A stretch of DNA of 64,000 bases. Origin: CAZADA01 sp964568975 (GTDB taxonomy: Bacteria; Pseudomonadota; Alphaproteobacteria; Caulobacterales; Maricaulaceae). The stretch spans positions 49,995-113,994 of the forward strand of contig CAZMSO010000004.1 of assembly GCA_964568975.1 (NCBI GenBank). Direction: 5' to 3'. The notes below the pieces were generated by a model that saw nothing but the letters and a program-made list of their open reading frames with translations, was not told the origin of the DNA and searched no databases. The position numbers were made by a program, and so were the translations under genes. This document shows, one piece after another, positions 59,335 to 64,000 of the stretch. The stretch's first letter is position 1, and every line of letters begins with the position of its first letter.

Positions 59335-60513
59335 TCAGGCGCGCGGCGTGCTGTAGCGCAAAAGGGCGCCGGCGATTTGCGCGATCTCGATGGGGTTTTT
59401 CAGAACCGCGTTCATGCCCGCGTTTCGAGCCGCGGATTCAACAGAGGCCTCAGCGTCGGCGGTGAGCGCGACAATGGGGGCGTGCGCGTGCTGATCGCTG
59501 CGACCGCGGATTGACTGTGTGGTCTCGTAACCATTCATACCGGGCATATGGACGTCCATGAGAATAAGATCGACTTGGCTCGTGTCTAAGACATCAAGAG
59601 CATGCCCACCGCTCGTCGCGGCGAGCGCTGTGTGTCCCAGTCCGTTAATCATCGCGCTAATCAGTCTTTGATTAACGTCGTTGTCGTCAACAACCAGCAC
59701 CGTCATCGGCGTGTGCGGCGCCCGCGTCGTCCGTTCGAAAGCGAGCGGCGCTGATAAGGTGAGATCGAACGTCACAGCGCCGTCTGCGCCGTCACGAATG
59801 GTCAAGTCAGCCGCCAGTCGTTGCGCAAGCGTCAACGCGACGCGGACCCCTAACGCGGCCCCGCCATCGCGACGCATCAAGGTGTCGACATCATGGTCGA
59901 ACACACGATCGACGACGTGGCGCGCGCCTGACGACCAACGGCCACGGCTGTCGCCGATTGCGATGCGAACGGAGTCGGCGTGCGTCGCGTCAATCGTCAC
60001 CGCCATTTCGCCGCCGTCCGCAAGCTTCACAAAGGCGTCAAAAAGATTGTAAATGAGATGCCGCACAGGTTTGACGTCGACCATCCGCAACGCAGCCAAA
60101 TCCCCCTCGACACTCATGCTTTGACTCATTCCTTTTTCAAGGAACGCGACTTTCAGCGAGTGCGCGACATCTTCTATTTCTTTCAAAAGATTGGTCGGCC
60201 GCGGCGTGTCGTCGTGCAGGTCGCTGCATCCTTCGTTAATTGATGCATGAATGTTGTCGATCCAAAACTCTAATTGCCGCGCGGCGCGTCCCGCTGAGTC
60301 AATCAGGCGTTGTTGATGTGGATCGACGCCCATTCGAGAAATCAGTTGCAAAACACTGCTGATTGTCATCAAGGGAGTTCGAAACTCGTGATTCAGCGCT
60401 GCGACTGCGCCGCTGAACACACTGTGGTCGCCCTCAGCCGCGGCGTCGCGGGCGCCGCTCTCCACCGACGCCTTATCGTCGCTCGTATTCGCCATGCCGT
60501 CGCCCCACAACAC
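59335..60513 (-). CDS. Hybrid histidine kinase - receiver protein without sensor domain
   Basis: The 392-residue product has a HisKA-like phosphoacceptor helix (His42 in ALNHEFRTPLMTISSVLQL), an ATPase-like domain that keeps an N-box Asn (Asn156 in RHLIYNLFDAF) but whose G1 box is altered (IGDSRGRWSSG instead of DxGxG), and a C-terminal receiver with Asp276/Asp277 (VLVVDDNDVNQ), phosphoacceptor Asp320 (LILMDVHMPGMNGYE), Thr351 and Lys372. No transmembrane or input domain precedes the kinase core. The GTG at 60513 was chosen for the GGGGGAG site just upstream; ATG 60495 is the alternative. It is the third gene of a BLUF-Roadblock-kinase operon. Confidence 0.88.
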   Translation of the reverse strand: MLWGDGMANTSDDKASVESGARDAAAEGDHSVFSGAVAALNHEFRTPLMTISSVLQLISRMGVDPHQQRLIDSAGRAARQLEFWIDNIHASINEGCSDLHDDTPRPTNLLKEIEDVAHSLKVAFLEKGMSQSMSVEGDLAALRMVDVKPVRHLIYNLFDAFVKLADGGEMAVTIDATHADSVRIAIGDSRGRWSSGARHVVDRVFDHDVDTLMRRDGGAALGVRVALTLAQRLAADLTIRDGADGAVTFDLTLSAPLAFERTTRAPHTPMTVLVVDDNDVNQRLISAMINGLGHTALAATSGGHALDVLDTSQVDLILMDVHMPGMNGYETTQSIRGRSDQHAHAPIVALTADAEASVESAARNAGMNAVLKNPIEIAQIAGALLRYSTPRA

Positions 60514-60548
60514 TTTCGCTCCCCCCGTGCGCCGCGCGCCCCAAGTCT

Positions 60549-60902
60549 TTAGAGACGCAGGATCTGCTCCATACGTTTCATAGCCATGCGCGCGAGCGCC
60601 AAATTCGACTGGCGCCGCCCAAGAGCAACGTAGATAAATGTTGTCGGGTTCTCTTTTAGGACGCGCAACAAATGATACTGGCTTGTCAATGATATGACGA
60701 TATCTTCAATCTCGTCTTCGAGTCCAAGCATCTGAATGGTTTTGAGTTTGGCTCGAATGATCTCTGTGTTGGCCGCGGAGGCGACCTCGAGATCAATTTT
60801 GTTCGCGTCAGTCATGCCGAGGATCAACCCGGTTTCGCTGTCGACAACCGAGGCTCCAAGGAGGCCCGGCAACTCGAGAAGTGGGTCGAAGCTCAGATTC
60901 AT
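60549..60902 (-). CDS. Roadblock/LC7-domain protein
   Basis: A 117-residue protein with the Roadblock/LC7 fold: LLELPGLLGASVVDSETGLI at the start, AANTEIIRAKLKTI, DEIEDIVISLTSQYHLLRVL and NPTTFIYVALGRRQSNLALA at the end. Roadblock proteins in bacteria (MglB and many orphan forms) dimerise and regulate small GTPases or act as scaffolds. No MglA-type GTPase is next to it, so a scaffolding or signalling role with the neighbouring BLUF protein and kinase is inferred. A GGAGGTG Shine-Dalgarno precedes the ATG. It lies 35 bp upstream of the kinase gene. Confidence 0.85.
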   Translation of the reverse strand: MNLSFDPLLELPGLLGASVVDSETGLILGMTDANKIDLEVASAANTEIIRAKLKTIQMLGLEDEIEDIVISLTSQYHLLRVLKENPTTFIYVALGRRQSNLALARMAMKRMEQILRL

Positions 60903-61029
60903 GGTACACCTCCAACAGCATTGTTCCGCAATGTCGATAACAAAACTTTCGCAGGTATCAAACGTGACCTAAGGGAAGAGCGGGCGCGAGGCTAAGCAGC
61001 ACTTGAATTGCGACGCGCGCCACCACGCG

Positions 61030-61500
61030 CTAGACAGCGAGCTTCTCGCCGCCATTCACGAAGCTGAACGTGCTGATGAGTTCAAACATCTCGTCGCCAC
61101 CGTCGGTAGGCAAGCGATGGGTCAAAGCCTGTTCAGTGAGAGCGAATAGGCCCGCCATTTCATCTTTTTGTTCCAGCCCGTCGTAACCCATTGACCAATC
61201 GGGGAAAGAGCGTTGAGTTATCTCTTTACGATACAGCACAACGACGTCGGAGTGACGCGGGTCGCGTCGAATGACGTTCAGAAGCGTGTCCAAAGCGTCG
61301 TGCGGACCTTCAAGCACTTGCAGAAAAACGCCACGTGAGCTCTGATCAACGTCATCAAAGCTGGCTTCTTTCATGAACAGCAAAAGACCTGTGAGGTCCA
61401 ACGCCGGATTGTTCCGCCGTGCTGATGTGGGAATGTCGTTGACATCCTTATGATCAAGGTCATCACGGCCGACACTCATATAAAGAATTTGCTGCATCAT
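61030..61500 (-). CDS. BLUF-domain blue-light sensor
   Basis: The 156-residue product is a single BLUF domain that binds FAD and senses blue light. It keeps Tyr7 (ILYMSVG), Asn31 (ARRNNPALDLTGLLLF), Gln61 (VFLQVLEGP), Trp102 and Met104 (FPDWSMGY), all the residues of the light-switch hydrogen-bond network. The Asn-Gln spacing is 30 residues, compared with 18 in AppA or PixD, because of a 12-residue acidic insertion (EASFDDVDQSSRG region). A C-terminal helix extension of about 45 residues follows. A GTGGTAC-type weak ribosome site precedes the tandem ATGs (61500/61497). It begins an operon with the Roadblock and hybrid-kinase genes. Confidence 0.9.
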   Translation of the reverse strand: MMQQILYMSVGRDDLDHKDVNDIPTSARRNNPALDLTGLLLFMKEASFDDVDQSSRGVFLQVLEGPHDALDTLLNVIRRDPRHSDVVVLYRKEITQRSFPDWSMGYDGLEQKDEMAGLFALTEQALTHRLPTDGGDEMFELISTFSFVNGGEKLAV

Positions 61501-61677
61501 AGTACCACCCCACGTGCAAATCCATGTTCACAAACGGGCCGCAAAAGGGGCGGAAGTGTGGCGCGTGACGACAAAAGTCGTTTGTCTTGATCGCAAGGCC
61601 CCGCGTGTGGGTCGGGCTGGGAGGCCGCTCCTGCGTCGCCGCGGAAACGCGGTGAACAACGCCGTAGCGCGCGCTTG

Positions 61678-62838
61678 TCAGATGCGCTGAGCGCCTTCGG
61701 CGCGCACATCCGTGAGTGATGGATAGCCATTGACCGCCATCATCAGATCGGCCTCCGCGAGCAAGGTGCGCACGACGTGCGCGGCCCCGTCTGCGCCGCC
61801 GAGCGCGAGGCCGAGGCAGTACGGTCGCCCGACGCCGACGGCCGTGGCGCCAAGCGCGAGAGCTTTAACGACATCTGTTCCTGACCGGATCCCGGAATCG
61901 AAGAGCACTGGCGTCCCCTGGGCGGCCTCGACCACGCCGGGCAGCATGTCGATGGCGGCGACGCCGCCATTGGCTTGGCGTCCGCCATGGTTGGAGCAGT
62001 AGATCGCGTCGACGCCTTCGTCATGGGCGCGTCGCGCATCATCGGGGTGGCCGATGCCCTTTAAGACAATCGGCAGGGTTGTCGCACGTCGAAGCCATGT
62101 AATGTGGTCCCACGTCAGCACTTCGCCGAAGATGCTCGCCCAGGTCTGAATGGCTGTCGGCAGGTCCTCGCGCGGCGCCACGGTCAATAAGCGCCGAAAA
62201 ACTGGATCGGTGAAGTAATTCTCCAGGACATGCCCGCGCAATTGGGGGAAGTTTGCCGTGGAGAGGTCGCGCGGTCGCCATCCCGTGACCCATGTGTCCA
62301 GTGTGACGACGAGAGCTTTGTAGCCCGCGTGTTCCGCGCGCGATATCAGGCTTTCGGCGAGTTCGCGGTTTTTTGGCGTATACAGTTGGAAGTAGGCGGG
62401 CGTGTCGCCGCAATGCGTGATGACGTCTTCAAGCGGATCATTCGCCAGCGTTGAGGCGACAAGGGGCGCGCCCGTCGCTGCAGAGGCCTTCGCGGCGGCG
62501 ATGTCGCCGTGACCGTCCTGCGTCATCAACCCGGCGACCCCGATCGGCGCCATGAATAACGGCGACGGGAGACGCTGACCGAACAGGGTGATCGACAGAT
62601 CCCGTTCGCTTGTGTCCACCATCATGCGAGGCAGCATGCCCCAATGGCGGAACGCTGCGGCGTTGTGATCTTGGGTCCATTCATCGCCACACCCGCCCAG
62701 CACATAATTTTGGATGCTGGGTGACACCGCTGCGGCGGCTTTCTCCACCAGCGTGGCGTAATCCATGGGATATGTCGGCGCGATCCCCGACAGTCCGGCG
62801 CGATAAATCTCGTTCTGGTAGTCGCCAAAATGGGCCAT
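61678..62838 (-). CDS. FMN-dependent alpha-hydroxy-acid oxidase (lactate 2-monooxygenase-like)
   Basis: The 386-residue product is a TIM-barrel flavoenzyme that oxidises 2-hydroxy acids such as lactate. It begins MAHFGDYQNEIYRAGLSG, a start typical of lactate 2-monooxygenase relatives, and has SPLFMAPIGVAGL, APLVASTLANDPLEDV, YFQLYTPKNRELAESLI, LVVTLDTWVTGWRPRDL, PIVLKGIGHPDDARRAH and the catalytic His in IYCSNHGGRQANGG with LFDSGIRSGTDVVKALALG for phosphate binding. The ATG at 62838 has GGAG 6 bases before it. Related enzymes include LldD and glycolate oxidase; the exact substrate is not certain. It lies upstream of the BLUF operon on the same strand, 177 bp away. Confidence 0.9.
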   Translation of the reverse strand: MAHFGDYQNEIYRAGLSGIAPTYPMDYATLVEKAAAAVSPSIQNYVLGGCGDEWTQDHNAAAFRHWGMLPRMMVDTSERDLSITLFGQRLPSPLFMAPIGVAGLMTQDGHGDIAAAKASAATGAPLVASTLANDPLEDVITHCGDTPAYFQLYTPKNRELAESLISRAEHAGYKALVVTLDTWVTGWRPRDLSTANFPQLRGHVLENYFTDPVFRRLLTVAPREDLPTAIQTWASIFGEVLTWDHITWLRRATTLPIVLKGIGHPDDARRAHDEGVDAIYCSNHGGRQANGGVAAIDMLPGVVEAAQGTPVLFDSGIRSGTDVVKALALGATAVGVGRPYCLGLALGGADGAAHVVRTLLAEADLMMAVNGYPSLTDVRAEGAQRI

Positions 62839-63181
62839 GGGGGTCTCCAAGGTTCTATCACGCGCACGTGTTGCGCAGATTGCCGGCGCGGGTCAAAGCC
62901 CGCGGGCCGCGCGCCGGGCGGGGCGGTCACGCAGCGCGCCGACCCGAGCCCCGCTGACGCCCCCACGCGCCATGGGCCGGGACCGACAACCCGCGGGCCC
63001 GGACCCCCGCATGAAACGTCGGGAACTCCACATTTTTCAGAAGGCGTCAGCGCCGCGACGCCGCCCTTATCTGTGAGTGTGGAACAACGCGGGCTGAGCG
63101 GCGTCGGGCGATAAAAGGACGCGCAGAACGGGTGAGCTGTCGGTCGCCCAACGCGGTCGCCCAACGCGGTCGCCTGCGCGC
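62839..63181. other. Intergenic region with a 13-bp tandem repeat
   Basis: About 343 bp between the GST and hydroxy-acid oxidase genes on the same strand. It contains a partial tandem array at 63143-63174. No gene or RNA recognised. Confidence 0.5.
63143..63174. repeat. 13-bp tandem repeat, two and a half copies
   Basis: GTCGCCCAACGCG occurs at 63143-63155 and 63156-63168, then GTCGCC at 63169-63174. It lies just downstream of the GST stop codon. Confidence 0.85.
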
Positions 63182-64000
63182 TCAAGGCGGCGTGGATGAC
63201 CGGGCGGCGGCCGTTGCGTGACCGTTCGCTGTGGACGTCGCGGCCCCGCTGTGCGGGGCGTCATCATGCGTGACGTGCAGATATGACCAGCACGCCGTTT
63301 CCCGCAGCAGGTCCGTGAGCGTCTGGTTGTCTGCAACAGTCGCGAGCTTTCGGCGCAATTCGTCGAGAGTTGAGGCTTGGTATTTGAATGTTTTCTGTTG
63401 AAAGAGTTCACCGTTCATCATGAGGCGTGTGTCTTGGTTCCCAGAACGCCAGGCCTGATGATTGGCGTGCATCCAGGGGAGAAAGCGTGTCGCCATCTCG
63501 TGTCGCAAAATGGGCTTGAGGGTGGGCGCCAGCGCGTCACATGGCTCGAAGTCTCCCTCGACCGTAGGCGAGACCATCCGCTTGATGTAGGCCACCAGAG
63601 CCGGCGCCGTCGCCTCCAGATGCGCGTTGGCCGTGGGATCGGTCCACGCCTGATAGAAGTTGCACCACAGACCAAAGTCGCCAAAACACGGCCGGCCGCC
63701 AAATAAATACGGCCGCGTCTGGAAATGCGTCTCCAGCATCGCTGAAAGATCAAGAAACGATTGCTTCAGATGTGGGATATTTGTGTCATGACCACCGGCG
63801 TACATCAAGCGCGGAACCATCCGGCGCACAAGTAAGCGCGCCGCGATGGGCTGAGCGAGGCCCGCCCACCACTGTCCCGCTAGCCGCTCACGCGCCAGCC
63901 GCGCGCCGGTCGCTTTCGCGTCGGCTTTGTAAAACCAACGCTGAAAAAACATCAGTTTGTTGCACCATTCATCGCCGAATTCTTCGAACAAGCATGACAG
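63182..64000 (-). CDS. Glutathione S-transferase family protein, partial (5' part beyond the window)
   Basis: An open frame runs to the right edge without a start codon, so the N-terminus lies outside. The visible 272 residues are GST C-terminal helices: LFEEFGDEWCNKLMFFQRWF, AAMLETHFQ-like helix (SFLDLSAMLETHFQTRPYLF), then GGRPCFGDFGLWCNFYQAW, which resembles the capping-box region of GST proteins, and LPWMHANHQAW. The C-terminal tail is Ala/Ser/Thr-rich. The family conjugates or isomerises substrates with glutathione; the substrate is unknown. The catalytic N-terminal thioredoxin domain is not visible. Confidence 0.75.
   Translation of the reverse strand: MSCLFEEFGDEWCNKLMFFQRWFYKADAKATGARLARERLAGQWWAGLAQPIAARLLVRRMVPRLMYAGGHDTNIPHLKQSFLDLSAMLETHFQTRPYLFGGRPCFGDFGLWCNFYQAWTDPTANAHLEATAPALVAYIKRMVSPTVEGDFEPCDALAPTLKPILRHEMATRFLPWMHANHQAWRSGNQDTRLMMNGELFQQKTFKYQASTLDELRRKLATVADNQTLTDLLRETACWSYLHVTHDDAPHSGAATSTANGHATAAARSSTPP

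Overview
The window is GC-rich, gene-dense bacterial chromosome that looks alphaproteobacterial. The supporting signs are the order ribH tail-nusB-thiL-hypothetical-hppA, a K+-independent H+-pyrophosphatase, glpX followed by recJ, a rhizobial-style hup/hyp cluster, an Irr (ICE-like) box before katG, and a TonB receptor paired with a beta-propeller phytase (common in Caulobacterales/Parvularculales-type bacteria). The exact order cannot be fixed from this sequence. Both edges cut genes: the 3' end of a probable ribH at the left and the 5' part of a glutathione S-transferase at the right.

Layout. 1-7.4 kb: housekeeping (nusB, thiL, hppA), a DhlA-like haloalkane dehalogenase and a dihydrolipoyl dehydrogenase. 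7.8-21.6 kb: a fifteen-gene hydrogenase locus on the minus strand, hupS-L-C-D-F-G-H-(I/J fusion)-K-hypA-B-F-C-D-E, with nearly every junction overlapping by 1-8 bp, and hupE (nickel permease family) divergent. The small subunit has the six-cysteine pattern of oxygen-tolerant group 1d enzymes, so the cell can probably draw electrons from H2 in air. 22.9-29.4 kb: glpX, a CapA-like lipoprotein, recJ, tRNA-Glu, a glutathione peroxidase, a double cold-shock protein, a DUF192 protein and tRNA-Pro.

29.4-41.9 kb is looser and looks accessory: long non-coding stretches, decayed gene fragments (an IS3-type transposase tail and a possible aminotransferase piece), a second lipoamide-dehydrogenase-like flavoprotein, an MRJP-family protein, an HxlR regulator divergent from a VOC/DUF1428 pair, an MFS protein coupled to a small membrane protein, a DEAD-box helicase, a YaiI-family protein and a DUF4136 lipoprotein. 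41.9-51.6 kb holds an RND efflux pair without an outer-membrane channel, a TonB receptor with a phytase, and a PEBP protein.

51.9-59.1 kb groups haem and stress genes: two cytochrome P460-family genes divergent from a LysR regulator, then katG, a third P460-like gene lacking the crosslinking lysine, and ada. 59.3-61.5 kb is a compact signalling operon: a BLUF blue-light sensor with an unusual insertion, a Roadblock/LC7 protein, and a hybrid kinase/receiver with no sensor domain of its own. This is the best candidate for an undescribed system. An FMN-dependent alpha-hydroxy-acid oxidase and a GST close the window. Short tandem repeats (7, 13 and 15 bp units) recur in the gaps between genes.
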